64,000 nt of DNA, from positions 147,251,744-147,315,743 of the forward strand of contig NC_081407.1 of assembly GCF_030272615.1 (NCBI RefSeq), given 5' to 3'. The position numbers and the translations under genes are program-made. This document shows positions 21,271 to 35,302 of the stretch, piece after piece (positions within the stretch are counted from its first letter, which is position 1; the number at the start of each line of letters is the position of its first letter). Source of the stretch: Cryptomeria japonica. Its lineage: Eukaryota > Streptophyta > Pinopsida > Cupressales > Cupressaceae. The notes under the pieces were generated by a model that worked only from the letters and a program-made list of their open reading frames with translations, was not told the DNA's origin and did not search any database.

Positions 21271-22195
21271 ATGGGACATAAATTATTTATCCCTATCTTT
21301 GAAGGATTTTACTATTGCTTCTAGAAGGTGAAGATGAGAGGTTACCTGATCTCCTTGGGCTACAACACTTGGAAAGTAGTGGAAACTAAGTATGTACAAT
21401 TGTAAAATGGTCTTACCACTTCGGATGAGATTCAAGCCTATGGAAATGAAAATGAAAGTTATGCTATCTTTAGTGCTTTATCAAAGACTGAATTAGAAAA
21501 GGTTATTTCATTGAATACTACTCATGAGGTTTGTGAAAAGCTGAGGAATATCTATGAAAGAAATGACAAAGTTAAATTATCAAATAAGTTGATAGCTAAG
21601 TGCAGATATGAGAAATTGAAAATGGAAGAAGGAGAAGATATATGAACCTATTTTCAGAAGGTTCACATTCTAGTAAATGAAATTTGAGAACTTGGTAGCA
21701 CCTTAATAGATGAAGACATGATTGAGAAGATTTTGATATCTCTATCGGAAAGCTACAATGATAAGATCTTTTCTATTGAAGAAACTTATGATCCAAAGAA
21801 GTTTACTAAGGAACAACTATATGGTACTTTGTCTGCATTTGAGATAACGAAGTTTGGAAAAGACAAACATAAATTTAAGACTTCCTTTAAAGCCTTTGAG
21901 GAAGATTTGAAAGATGAAACATCAAATGAGATGGAAGTGAACTTTGTAAAGAAATTGAAGAAAGGCATTGACAAATATAAAGGTATGTTACCCCTTAAAT
22001 GCTTAAATAGATGTGGAAAGTTTGGTTACTTAGCTACTAGATGTCCAGAAAAAGATCAAGACAAAAATTCAAGGAGAATAAAGGGAAGTTTAATAAGAAA
22101 CCCTATTATGTTAAAGGTGATGCTAGTATCTCAGATGATGAATTAGACTATGAAGATGGTGATTGATTTTTTTTGGTAGAAAAGGATGTACCTAA
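21271..22195 (+). pseudogene. gag of element D
   Basis: Frame 1 from ATG at 21271: MGHKLFIPIFEGFYY, KVKMRGYLISLGYNTWKVVE and SYAIFSALSKTELEKVISL, the UBN2/DUF4219-type gag of plant Copia elements, then LRNIYERNDKVKLSNKL and YDPKKFTKEQLYGTLSAFE. The zinc knuckle is degenerate: KCLNRCGKFGYLATRCPEK has an extra residue between the first two Cys and Tyr in place of His. In-frame stops are present near 21321, 21403, 21643, 21685 and 22143. The frame is cut at 22195 by B. Confidence 0.82.
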
Positions 22196-23658
<1,463 letters not shown>

Positions 23659-24029
23659 ATCTCCCCCTTTGGCATTGATGGAAACATGTGAATGTTAAAA
23701 AAAATCAATGCAAAGGAAATATATCAACATCAACAATCTGCAACAAACTCCCCCTAAGATCATGCACACAAAGCTCCACAGATAAATAATTTTTTCACAT
23801 GACTCTCTCCCCCTTTGACAACAATGCCAAAGACAGACTACAAATTATGCTCTCTCCCAAAACACATCTTCTAGGAAGAGAAATATCCCCCTTAGGATAA
23901 ACTCACAACTGATCATCAAAATCACACACTGACTACTCCGGTTGAGTAGCAATATCAACTTATCAACCCAGACAAAAAGATAAGGCTCTAAAATCCATCG
24001 GATTGATGCAACTCCATGCATCTAGTTCT
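23659..24029 (-). other. Polypurine tract and 3' non-coding part of element B
   Basis: Next to the LTR, ATCTCCCCCTTTGG (plus strand) is the reverse of the polypurine tract, followed by CATTGATGG, the same context as in K, C and G. Further G/C-tract repeats of the type ACTCCCCCT and CTCCCCCTTTGACA recur to 23900. No gene. Confidence 0.8.
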
Positions 24030-25400
24030 CAAAAGGAGGGGTAGAGACCCCTAACTTTTCTCTCAAATAGACAAGTGTATCTATAGGAAAAGGCTTAGTG
24101 TAAATATCTGCAATCTGATCCTTTTTAGATACATATTCCAATTCGACTTCCTCATCACAGACTTTCTCCCTCAAGAAATGATACTTTATTGAAACATGCT
24201 TTTTTAGAATGCAGCACCAGATTCTTTAAAATATTGATAGCACTTGAATTGTCACAATATATAATAGTAGGCTCTTCATAAATCACTCTAATATCCTTCA
24301 ACATCTACTTCATCCAAACTACTTGAGTATAGTTACTAGCAGCAAGCAATGTATTAAGCTTGACTAGTAGATAAAGATACAATATATTGTTTCTTACTGG
24401 ACCATGAAATCAACTTCTTTCCTAGAAAGAATTCTCCACCAGTAGTTCTCTTATGTTCATCAATATCACTAGCCTAATCAGCATCAGTATAAACACACAA
24501 CAGGAAATCATCATTCTTTGGATACCACAAACCAAAGTTAACAATCCACTTCAAGTATCTTAAAATCCTCTTCACAACAATAACATGAGTCTCTTTAGGA
24601 TCTAATTGAAATCTAGCACAAAGACAAACAACATGCATAATATCTAGTCTAGTCTGAGTTAAGTACAATAATCCACCAACCATAGATCTATACAAAGTTT
24701 GATTAACTTTATGAGATTCGTCATTCTTAGATAATTTTCATCCACTCACCATAGGAGTTCCAACAGGCTTAGATTCAGTTAATCCAAACTTTTTCAATAA
24801 TTCCTTCACATACGTAGATTGAAAAATGAAAGTACCTTTATCGGTCGGAGTAATTTGCAATCCTAAGAAGAATTTAATCTCGCCTATCATAGACATCTCA
24901 AATTCCTTTTGCATATCATCAACAAATTTCATACTCAAATAATCATCATTGCAAAAAATGATATCATCAACAAAGTCTTCAACAATCAAAATGTTATCAT
25001 TGTCAACTTTGAAATATAAGTTACTATCAGTAGTACATTTATAGAATCCCAACTTCAATAAATACTTATCCAATATTGCATACCAAGCTCTAGGGGCTTG
25101 CTTTAGTCCATATAGAGCCTTCTTCAATTTGCATACCATGGCTCCTTCATTTGATAAAGAAAATTCGTCTAGTTGCTCAATGTAGACTTCCTCTTCAAGA
25201 ACACCATTCAAAAAAGTTGACTTGAGATCCATTAGATACACCTTGAAATATTTATAAGCGGCATATGCAAGCAACAATCTACCAACTTCAATTCTAGCTA
25301 TAGGAGAAAAATGTTGTTCATAACCACAACCTTCCATCTGAGAACACACTTTACATACCAATATTGCTTTGTTTATGACAACATCACTAACTTCTTTCAA
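24030..25400 (-). pseudogene. Reverse transcriptase and RNase H of element B
   Basis: RT (25400-24738) has LLAYAAYKYFKVYLMDLKS, FLNGVLEEEVYIEQ, ALYGLKQAPRAWY, then EDFVDDIIFCN, the catalytic box with FVDD instead of YVDD as is usual in this lineage, and EFEMSMIGEIKFFLGLQI. The connection and RNase H follow (24720-24030): MYRSMVGGLLYLTQTRLDI and FGLWYPKNDDFLLCVYTDAD. The catalytic Asp of TDAD is present; later parts contain several stops. The usual FAPVAR is changed to FSPIAR. Confidence 0.88.
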
Positions 25401-26108
25401 TTTATTCTAGAACACCCATTTAGTACCAATCACACTTTTGTTTCTAGGTCTCAGAATAAGCTCCCAAGTGTTATTCTTTTCAATTTGATTCAACTCTTCT
25501 TCCATTGCTATTATCTAGTTTTCATCCTTACATGCTTTTGCTACATCTTTAGGCTCAATCTTTGAAATCAAACATATCTCTTCAACAACAATCCTTCTCC
25601 TAGGCATCACACCTTTATTCTTGTCACCAATAATCTAATTTTATGAATGATTTAATCCTATATATGTCAGAGTCTTTTGATTATTCTGATTCCTAGGCTC
25701 TTGCACTTGTTCACGGGCAACAGTAATATCTAGATTAACTGTCTCCACCTGATCAATCTGCTTCAAGATCTCTATCTAAACAGAATTATAAACAACATTG
25801 CCATCATCAAAATCATAACTTAATGCTCTGATCTTGTTTTCAAAACATTAATCTACCTTTACATTTGCACTTTCAATCATCTTCTTCAGTCTCTTATTAT
25901 AGCACCAGTAGGCCTTGCTCTTAGTAGAATATCACAAGAATATTTCTTCATCACATCTTGCATAAAACTTTCCTATATTTTCATCTCTCTTGATGTAACA
26001 TTTACTTCCAAAAAATCTGAAATGTCTAACTGTAGGAACATGACCAAACCATAGCTCATAAGGAGTCTTACCGGAATCACCTTTTATATGCACCCGATTG
26101 AATGTGTT
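25401..26108 (-). pseudogene. Integrase C-terminal part and linker of element B
   Basis: The minus strand holds the end of the integrase (for example the W-F-G-H region near 26050 and the GYS/TKSKAY-like segment near 25930) and the variable linker before RT. Stops and frameshifts are frequent. At 26109-26113 (AATAG) it is interrupted by solo LTR J and resumes at 27505. Confidence 0.75.
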
Positions 26109-26113
26109 AATAG

Positions 26114-27499
26114 TGATGATATGATGAAGGAATAAGTATCTGGTACAATACTGAGAGGAGGGGGTGAATCAGTATACTCAAAAACTAATACAAACTCCCA
26201 AACTCAAAATAAACTTAACAACAAAATAGTTCTGTCAAAATAATATCTCAAAGATTACCAACATCAACCAATACCAACTGTTTTGACAGTTATACCAACT
26301 TAACAGTAAACAACTTCAATCTTGTAAACATCAACAATGCCTAATCAAATATCAATGTTTTCAACTCTCATGCTTCTAGTTATCATGCCCTAATGAAATC
26401 AATAAATAAGATCATAACCACAAAAAGAATTCACCAATTGACACAAATATTTATAAATGGAAAACCCAAATAGGTAAAAACCATGGTGAGATGAGACTCA
26501 TAGGGCTAGCTATCTCAACTCTTATGAAGTTCACCCTATTAGGAGCCAAGCCTTTTAAACCTTTACAATAAGTCTTATTAAGAACTAATTCCGGTTAGGA
26601 ATCACATGGTTAGAGGATTTTAAAAATATGCCCTGATGAAAAGAACAATACCCTGTTAGGAGTAACATCAGTAGAGGATTTGAGAATCCAAACTAATGGA
26701 CCACCTTGTTAGAGGTTTAGAAAGTAACCAAGCTTGTTAGAGTTTACTCGGTTAGGGGATTTCAATTTCTGTTGTGATTGTTAGAAAACAACGGGTTTTT
26801 CTTGATCGGTTTGAATAGAACTACATCTTCTTGATCAAATCCTTCTTAAGATTCAAATCTGACTTCACTCAAACTGTAGATCCACCCTCCGGTTAGGCAA
26901 TCTCACACTCAACTAATTTTTGCCAACTTTTCCTACATTAAAATAAAATAATATCATCGACCTTAAATACAAATCAAATAGGTCAGTAACATAACAAGTC
27001 GGTACAATCTTGACCATTAGAAATCATAACAATCTCTTCACATTTAACAAGAAAGTTTGAACCACTCCATGATCACCGCTTCATCGGACTTGTAACTCAT
27101 CACACATTATGCATTTGATGCAATCCACTTTTCTCCTTTCCAAGACAATCAAACGTGCCAAAATAACTTGAACTTACCTTCATACAATGACCACACGTGT
27201 CACCATCATTACCTCTCAACATCAGATCTTAAACCAACAAACTTGATCAGTTAGGGTATAACAAAAACAATTGGTAGGGTTTACCGGTTACTACACATAG
27301 AAAGGTTTAATCTTATATACCAGTTTAACTTACAAACTACCATATATCAGTTTACAACATCTTCCACAAATTTTATCATACTAGTTACAATAAAAAAGAA
27401 AATACAATAATAATATTAGTAAAATCATGAATACCATTCACTAGTTCAATTGACATCAATGACAACATATCATTAATGCAATCTTTATGCAAAATGCCA
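26114..27499 (-). repeat. Solo LTR J
   Basis: 1,386 bp, TGATGATATG to AAATGCCA, flanked by a perfect AATAG duplication (26109-26113 and 27500-27504) and sitting in the integrase of B. No internal sequence, so it arose by LTR-LTR recombination. It carries the G-tract AGAGGAGGGGGTGAATCAG at its left edge and the shared block at 26457-26491. Its layout and the repeated GTTAGGGGATTT-like phrases resemble LTRs F and G. Confidence 0.92.
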
Positions 27500-27504
27500 A
27501 ATAG

Positions 27505-28451
27505 AAGTGCTAACAACTTCTCTCCAAAAGGTTTGTGCAACATGTGCAACATTTCCTTCGATCAACATAGTCCTTGTAGCATCCAAGATAGTTGTGTTCT
27601 TCCTTTCAACAACTCCATTCTGCTGAGGGGTTCTAGGAGCATATAATTATCTTCTAATTCCATTCCTCTCATAGAATGTATCAAACTCTCTTGATGTAAA
27701 TTCTCCTACTTTGTGAGATCTCAAGCACTTGAGCTTCAATCTTGTCTCGATTTCCATTCTAACTTTGAATATCTTAAATTTCTCCAATGATTCTGATTTC
27801 TCCCTTAGAAAAGTAGCCCACATCATCCTTGAATAGTCATCAATTAGCAACATGAAATATTTGTCATGCTGCATGCTTCTCACTCTAGTAGGACCACAGT
27901 ATGAAGAAGAACTAGCAATCCATTAGATGAATACAACTTACTCTTAAATGAATTTCTTGTTTGCTTTCCCATCTGACATTCCTTACATATTGGATTAGTA
28001 GGCTTCACAATTTTAGATAAATCTCTAACATCTTGAGTATAACTTATCCTTACCATGTAATAAAAGTTAACATGACACATTCTCCTATGCCACAACCAAC
28101 TTTCATCAATTCGAACAATCAAACAACTTTTCTCACCTGCATTCAAGTCAAAGATATTACCTTTAATCTTAGTACCTGATGTAATCTCTATACCAAAGGT
28201 ATTTAGGATTTTGCACTTACCATTCTTGAATTTAAAATCATATCCCTCGTCAACCATCTGTCCAACACTCAAAGGATTATGCATCAAACTTTCAACATAC
28301 AAGACATAATTTTTATTTTTCTTATCATTGAAAGATATAGAACCTCTACCATGAATCACACAAGCTTTTTCATCTCCAAATATCACTATACCACCATCAT
28401 ACCTTTCCATATTTACAAACTTGCTTTTGTGACCTATCATATGATGTGAAT
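27505..28451 (-). pseudogene. Protease C-terminal part and integrase core of element B
   Basis: From 28440 downward: HHMIGHKSKF directly after the (missing) protease active site, then VLYVESLMHNPLSVGQM, WLWHRRMCHVNF and CKECQMGKQ (the integrase zinc-binding HHCC), then FMLLIDDYSRMMW, the first catalytic Asp, and GEFTSREFDTFYERNGIRR. The RSDQGGEF motif is altered to RSHKVGEF, so the second catalytic Asp is lost. K interrupts the frame at 28452 and J at 27499. Confidence 0.87.
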
Positions 28452-29666
28452 TGTTAGACAGATTTGATACCAGGATTAAAATGAGAGGGGAGGGGGGGTG
28501 AATCAGTTTACTATTAGAAATTGGAACTATTTCATATCAAAACCTTTAAGTCGAAGCACAAAGAAACCAACACACTGAAGGATAAAACATGAAAACGCAA
28601 TACACACAACACCAATATTTTTGATATGGAAAACTCGGTAAAGGGAAAAAACACAGTGGGAAACCCTACCCACAATCAGATAATACTTCTATAGTAGTAT
28701 GTGAAATAATTACAATGGGGATTGCACTTGCAATCAGGCCAACTACCTAGAGCTCACTGCTCATCACAAAAGAGAAGTCTTACTAACTTACAAAATATCG
28801 AACTACAATCCAAAAAGAATGAACTGTGAAAGTAGCATCTCCTAATGCTTGATATACTTTTGGTTAAGCATAGATGTCTACCTTCTACCAAATGATGTAT
28901 CACTTGTTCACACATAAACCTTCCTCTGATAATGCAAACATAACCATCAATCCCAAAAACCATACCCAATTACATGAATAAGTCACCTATTAATATAGAT
29001 CATCAACCTTATTATAAGGTTGGCTAAAACCTAAACCCAAAAACCCACAATAACAAAAATTACATTACATGGTATGACTGAACCAATATTATGATTTACA
29101 TTACATAGCATGGACCTAATTCAAATATCCAAAAAGTTGTATTCACAGGAAATTCTGTTAAGACCAAAATCCAGCATGTTTCACCAACCAGTACAAACCC
29201 TCACTGAAGTAACACATAAAGTCTAACCAGGTCCAAATAGGACCACCATAATAGAAAGCCAACCAATGCAAAGTCACCAAACACTCATAATATGATCAAG
29301 AAGTACCTTCAATATGATAGAAACTGATTTCATAAGATGGACCAAAATCATCTGATCAAACCATCAAATATCACTTACTGGTAAAGCTAACCAGTACGAG
29401 GAAATACCAAATGGGAACATAAGCGATAGTTACCGGAGCACCAAAACATGAATCAATAGAATATGATATGCATATAGCCATCCAGAATCACCATCCAAAA
29501 TTTCATCCAAGGATCCGATCATACCGGATCAGAATCAAAGCGAAAACCAAGATAAACACCAAGACAAACCGAGATAGGTCCTATCGGGATAGAAAAACCA
29601 TATCTAATCGAGATACAATGTTGACATCAATGACAACACTTAACCAAATCCAACATATTGCCAACA
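28452..29666 (-). repeat. 3' LTR of element K (left copy)
   Basis: Starts TGTTAGACAGATTTG, G-tract at 28486-28502, shared block at 28623-28672, probable TATA region at 28988-28998, ends AACATATTGCCAACA, followed by the reversed polypurine tract. Confidence 0.92.
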
Positions 29667-29949
29667 ATCTCCCCCTTTGGCATTGATGGCAATATTGAAT
29701 GTGAAAAACATCCAAGTGTCGAGGAATGCCAGCAAACTCCCTCAAAGATATGACTGATTTTCACATGAGTACCATCTCTCCCACCTTGACATAAATGAAA
29801 AAGGATAGATACCAAACCAAAAATACCAAACCAAACAACTGACTACTCCCCTTGAGTAGTAGCATCATCTCATAAACCTGGATCACAGATAATATTTGAT
29901 AAGCTTACCGGATTGATGCATTCCTGCATCTCTTAGTCTCTTCTGGAGG
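29667..29949 (-). other. Polypurine tract and 3' non-coding part of K
   Basis: ATCTCCCCCTTTGGCATTGA (plus strand) begins right after the LTR: the reversed polypurine tract with the ATGCCAAAGGGGG context seen in B, C and G. No gene to 29949. Confidence 0.82.
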
Positions 29950-31530
29950 GTTGGTAACCCCCAACTAATCTCTAAGATATTCAAAAGTATCTTTAGGCAA
30001 TGGTTTTGTTACAATATCTACAATTTGCTCCTTATTAGGCACATAAACTAGTCTGACTTCCTTTGCTTCAACCTTTTCCTTTAAGAAATTGTACCTTATA
30101 GAAATGTGTTTTGATTTGGAATGAAATACCAGATTCTTTGACATATCAATAGCAGTAGTATTATCACTGTGAATAACAATAGACTCATCATAACTTGTCC
30201 TTATATCTCTCAACATCTATTTCATCCATAAAATATGAGTATAGTTGGTTGCAACAACTACATATTCTACTTCAGTAGTAGATAATGATGTACATTATTG
30301 TTTCTTACTAAACCATGGAACCAGCTTCCTTCCAAGAAAGAAGGCACCTCCAGTGGTTCTCTTCCTATCATCCACATCTCCTGCCCAATTAGAGTTTGTA
30401 TAGGCACATAATCTGAAATCATCATTCTTTGGATACCATAACCCAAGGTCTGTTGTACCTACCAAATATCTGAATATCCTCTTGATAGAAATATCATGAG
30501 TTCCTCTAGGATCTGACTAAAATCTAGAAGCACTACAAACATCATTCATTATATCAGGTCTAGTTAGAGTTAAGTACAATAATCCACCAATCATTGATTT
30601 GTATCTACTTGGATTCACTTTAGGGGATTCATCATCCTTTGACAATTTGCAACTGATTATCATAAGAGTATTGACAAGTTTTGAATTCTCAAGTCCAAAT
30701 TTCTTAAGAAATTCCTTCACATACTTAGTTTGACAAATAAAAATACCTTTATCAATTTGAGTAATCTGCAAACCTAAGAAAAATTTCATCTCACTAATCA
30801 TAGACATTTCAAACTCATTCTTCATATCATCAACAAATTTCATGCATAGGCTTTCTTCTCCTCCAAAAATGATATCATCCACAAAGAATTCAATAATTAG
30901 TATGTCATCATGCTCAATTGAATAATGTAGGTTATTGTTAGCATTACCTTTGCTAAAACCGATCTTAGAAAGATATATATACAATCTAGCATACCATGCT
31001 CTAGGGGCCTATTTTAGTCCTTATAAATCTTTTTTCAATATGCAAACCATGTCCTTGTCTTTTGATAAATAAAATCCATCGGGTTTCTCAATGTAGACTT
31101 CCACCTTAAGTTCTCCATTCAGAAATGCACATTTGACATCCATCTGACATACTTTGTAGTTCTTGTGTGCAACATAGGCAAGAAATAGTCTTACTTCTTC
31201 AATTCTTGCATCTGAAGCATAAGTCTCACCATAATCAACTCCTTCTTCCTGTGAGTAACCTTTGCAAACCAATCTACCCTTGTATCTTACAACTTGACCT
31301 TCCTCATTCAATTTATTCTTGAAAACCTATTTAGTTCCAATAATATTCTTATCTTCAGGTCTGGGAACTGATTCCCATGCCTTATTATTTTCTATCTGAT
31401 ATAATTCTTCTTCCATTGCTTTCATCCAATTTTCATCTTTACTTTCTTCAATAAATGATTCCAGTTCAATTTGAGAAATCAAGCATACCTCTTTAGTAGC
31501 TAGCCTTCTTCTAGTCATCACACCTTTGCT
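29950..31530 (-). pseudogene. Reverse transcriptase and RNase H of element K
   Basis: RT begins with SFIEESKDENWMKAMEEELYQIENNKAWESVPRP-type sequence (31521-31327), then YKGRLVCKGYSQEEGVDYGETYA, CQMDVKCAFLNGELKVEVYIE (31311-31021). LKQAP is interrupted: Gln is TAG at 31011-31009. It continues from 30984: EFFVDDIIFGG (catalytic FVDD), EFEMSMISEMKFFLGLQI, and RNase H with SRYKSMIGGLLYLTLTRPDI. The RNase H end (30216-29965) has SIVIHSDNTTAIDMSKN, HISIRYNFLKEKV and IVDIVTKPLPKDTFEYLRD. All catalytic motifs can be read, the frame cannot. Confidence 0.9.
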
Positions 31531-32705
31531 TTTATCTCCAATGATCTAATTTTCAGAATGATTTAGTTTCACATACATGGGAGTCTTTGAATTTTCTTGA
31601 TCTAGTAACTCTTTCTGTTGTTCAATGGTCATATTTGAATTTTCTGATGTTGTCGGAGTCATCGATTCAATGCTCTATGTAGCTTCTTGCATTAGTGGTT
31701 CGGGTCTGATAAATTCATCTTTCGGTCCATAGTCATATGGTCCGATCTAATTATTGGCTTGTTCATCCACCTTAACATTATGCTCTCCATTATCCTATTC
31801 AATCTTTTATTATAGCATCTATATGCTTTAATCTTAGTAGAATAACCCAAAAACATTCCTTCATCACTTCTAGGATCAAATTTTCTAGGACTATGACCAA
31901 ACCATAATTCATAAGGAGTCTTACCAGTATCACCTTTTATGTGTACTCTATTGAAAGTGTAAATAGCGGTATTGATAGCTTCTCTCCAATAGATATCAGA
32001 CAATTTAGATTCAATCAACATAGTCCTTGCCACATCCAATATGGTTCTATTTTTCCTTTCCACCAATCCATTTTGTAGTGGAGTTCTAGGTGTAAAAAAT
32101 TGTCTTTTGATTCCATTCTTCTCACAAAACTTGTTGAATTCACCGGATGTAAACTCACCACCTTGATTTGATCTTAAGCATTTTATCTTCAATCTTGTCT
32201 CAGTCTCAACCATATCTTTGGAAATTCTAAATGTCTCAAGAGCTTCTAATTTTTCTTTTTAAAATGCAACCCACATCATTCTAGAGTAGTCATCAATAAG
32301 TAACATAAAATATCTATCGCCTTGAAAACTTTTAGACCTTGCCAGTCCACATAGATCAATATGAATAAGATCAAAATTTCATCAGATCTATCATGTATGC
32401 TTCTAAAAGAAGTTTTGACTTTCTTACCCATTTGACATTCTCTACATATGGGATTATGAGGTTTGACAATCTTGGGAAAGTCTCTGACAACCTGTTATGA
32501 ACTGATCTTCACTATGCAATCAAAATTTACATGACACATCCTCTTATGCCATAGCTAGCTTTCATCAATCTGAGGAATCAAACAATCTTTCTCATCAGAG
32601 TTCAAATGAAAAATGTTTCCTTTGGTCTGGGTTCTAGAAGCAATTTCCAATCTAGATCTATTGATGATCTTGCATTTTCCATCCTCGAATTGCAAATGAA
32701 ATCCT
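31531..32705 (-). pseudogene. Integrase of element K
   Basis: The zinc-binding part lies around 32500-32390, with stops. The core shows RMMWVAF near 32280, CLRSNQGGEFTSGEFNKFCE with the second catalytic position changed from D to N, and QNGLVERKNRTILDVARTML with the catalytic Glu, then WREAINTAIYTFNRVHIKG, TPYELWFG and GMFLGYSTKIKAYRCYNKR. The variable linker to RT follows. Confidence 0.87.
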
Positions 32706-33000
32706 CTAGATATCCACCATCTGACCTACACTTAAAATATTATTCTTCAATCCTTCAACATAATATACATTATTAGTATTAGTCTTACCATCCAATGATA
32801 TTGTTCCTTTGCCTTTGATCCTACATGCCTTGTTGTTTCCAAATCTGGCTAGTCCGCCATCAAATTCTTGTAGTGATAGCAATTTTCTCTTGTCACCGGT
32901 CATGCAATGTGAGCATCCACTGCCTATAACACATTCATCATTTTCTTCAATTTTAGTAGCTAAAGCCTTCTCCTCAATATGAGTTTCTTCAATGGCAGGT
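32706..33000 (-). pseudogene. Protease of element K, catalytic Asp replaced
   Basis: Retropepsin region DECVIGSGCSHCMTGDK, SLQEFDGGLARFG, VYYVEGLKNNILSVGQM. The active-site D-S-G reads G-S-G (GGC for GAC), which would abolish catalysis; TAG/TGA stops follow after QMVDI. Confidence 0.85.
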
Positions 33001-34110
33001 TCTAGAGAATCATCCTTGATAGCAATAAAGACCCAATATTTACCTGAGCTTCCATTGTCAGTTCCACTTACAGGTTCATCATCATCATCATCATTAGTAA
33101 TACCAAAATTCATCACCAACATAATAGCATGATTTATCCTTATTCCTTCTAAATCTAGGTTTGTTCTGATATTCTGGATTAGGCCTATACCTCTTCGCAA
33201 ATCTTTCATGATTCCTAGCAGCTCTTTTAGGGCATCTATAAGGAAAATGACCAATCTTATTGCATGAAAAAAATTTAAAAGGCACTTTTCCTTCATACTT
33301 ACTTCCAGTCGATCCTTTAGGAATTCTTGTAGCAATCGGGGCTTCCAACTCTTCAAGTTCTTTGTCTTCCCTTTCAATGTCCTCCAAATCTTTAACATAC
33401 AATTCCTTCCAATCTATCTTTTTCTTACTAGAGGTAGATGCTTTAAATGTAGTTTTAGTTTTACTAGCACTCTGATCTCCAAGTTCCTCAAGTTCAAAAG
33501 AAATCAATTTCCCAAGTAGTGTATCTCTGGTAATAGGGGTACTTGACATTGTTTGAAGTTTATTGATTCCAATAGCCTTCATCTTATAAGCTAGAGGTAG
33601 AACTCTCAGAACCTTTGACATAATCTCATCCCCACTAATTGATCTACCACAACATTTGATTCCCATAACAATCTCATTTACTTTATCCATAAAAGAACTT
33701 ATCTTCTCATCTTCTTCCATCTTCAAAGTTTCATATCTTACCCAGAAACCTCCAAGTTTTGCAATCTTTACTGCTTGGTCGCCTTCATAAAGAGTTTCAA
33801 GCTTTGTCTAGATCTTCTTTGCATTCTCCAACTCTTTGAGATTCAATAGCTTTTCATCAGATAGGGTGCTTAACAATGCTTCTTTTTCTCTAACATCATT
33901 TTCAGCTCTCTTCTCTTCATCAGTAGGTTTTGGTGTTCTAGAATTAATATCATGAGCTATATACCCTTTCTCTGCTATCTCTCAAAATTCAACTCCAAGA
34001 CATCTTAGATGAATATTCATTCACGCCATCCATATTTTGTAGTTTGTACCATCAAATCTAGGACTCTCCTTCCAATAGGGGTTGGATGTATAACTAGATG
34101 CAGTTGCCAT
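33001..34110 (-). pseudogene. gag of element K
   Basis: Starts with ATG at 34110, 57 bp from the LTR: MATASSYTSNPYW, SPRFDGTNYKIW, the usual Copia gag N-terminus. Helical core: EKEALLSTLSDEKLLNLKEL, TKLETLYEGD, MEEDEKISSFMDKVNEIVMG, IMSKVLRVLPLAYKMKA. After a Lys/Glu-rich segment the zinc knuckle reads FFSCNKIGHFPYRCPKR: the first Cys is replaced by Phe. Stops (TGA/TAG) occur early in the frame; a frameshift near 33110 overlaps the acidic stretch DDDDDEPVSG before the protease. Confidence 0.88.
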
Positions 34111-34166
34111 CGGAACTCCTCAAGCAGTTAAGCTTTTGTAAAGAGGACCAATGCTTTGATACCAAT

Positions 34167-35302
34167 TGTCAGACACATCTAATACTGGGAGTAAACTAAG
34201 AGGGGGACGGGGGTGAATCAATTTACTATTAGAAATCAGAACTATTGCATATCAAAACCTTTAAACCAAAGCACAAAGAAACCAACACAATGAAGGATAA
34301 AAAATAAAAGAACAGTACACACAACACCAATATTTTTGACTTGGAAAAACCGGTAAAGGGAAAAACCATGGTGGGAAACCCTACCCACAATCAAATAATA
34401 CTTTTGCAGTAGTATGTGAAATAATTACAATGGGGATTATACTTGCAATCGGGCCAATCGCGTAGAGCTCGCTTCTCATCTCAAAAGAGAAGTCTCACTG
34501 ACTTACAAAACATCAGACTACAATCTAGAAAGAGTGAATTGTGAAAGTAGAATCTCCTAATGCTTGATACAGTTCCATTTAAGCATAGATGTCTATCTTG
34601 CAATACCAAAAACCTTCTTCTGAATGATGTATCACTTGTTCACACATTAACCTTCTTGTGATGATGAAGACATAACAATCGATCCCAAATACCATACCCA
34701 ATTACATGAATAAGTCACCTATAAATATAGATCATCAACCTTATGATAAGGTCAGCTAAACCCTAAACCCAAAAACCCATAATATCAAAAATTACATTAA
34801 ACGGTATCACAAATTTTGTTAAGACCAAAATCTAGCACGTTTCACCAACCGATAGAAACCCTAAGTGAAGTAACACATAAACTATAACTGAATCCAAACA
34901 GAACCACCATAACAACATGCCAGACAATGCAAAGTTACCAAACACTCAAAATACAATCAAGAAACACCTTCAACATGATAGAAACTGATTCCATAAGTTG
35001 ACCAAAATCATCTGATAAAAACATCAAATATCACTTATCGATAAAGCTAACCGGTACCAGGAAATACCAACCAGGAACATAAGTGATAGCTACCAGAGCA
35101 CCAAAACATGAATCAACAGAATATGGCAACCATATAACCATCTAGAATAAGAATCCAAAACTGCATCTAAGGATTTGATCACACCGGATTAGAATCGAAG
35201 CCAAAAGCAAGATAAACACCAAGACAAACCGGGATAGGTCCAATCGAGATACAGTGCTGACATCAATGACAAAAATTAACCAAATCCAATGCATTGCCAA
35301 CA
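34167..35302 (-). repeat. 5' LTR of element K (right copy)
   Basis: Adjoins the minus-strand primer site (34141-34166, reads TTGGTATCAAAGC). G-tract 34199-34216, shared block 34338-34389, probable TATA box TATAAATATA at 34720-34729 (reads TATATTTATA on the coding strand), end TTGCCAACA at 35302. Confidence 0.92.

Larger units (their letters stand above)
28452..35302 (-). mobile_element. Copia element K, nested in the protease of B
   Basis: 6.85 kb with LTRs of 1,215 bp (28452-29666) and 1,136 bp (34167-35302), TGT(T/C)AGACA to TTGCCAACA. On the minus strand: primer site TTGGTATCAAAGC, gag, protease, integrase, RT, RNase H, polypurine tract. The protein set is complete but carries many stops. 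The flanks TGAAT (28447-28451) and AAC at 35303 are compatible with a decayed TGAAC duplication, since B's protease reads GCS-HHM across the site, but no clean duplication remains. Confidence 0.9.

Noticed and set aside
29468-29686. Arg/Lys-rich frame in the left LTR of K
   Set aside because: Sequence is LTR, homologous to 35165-35300 where it is not open.
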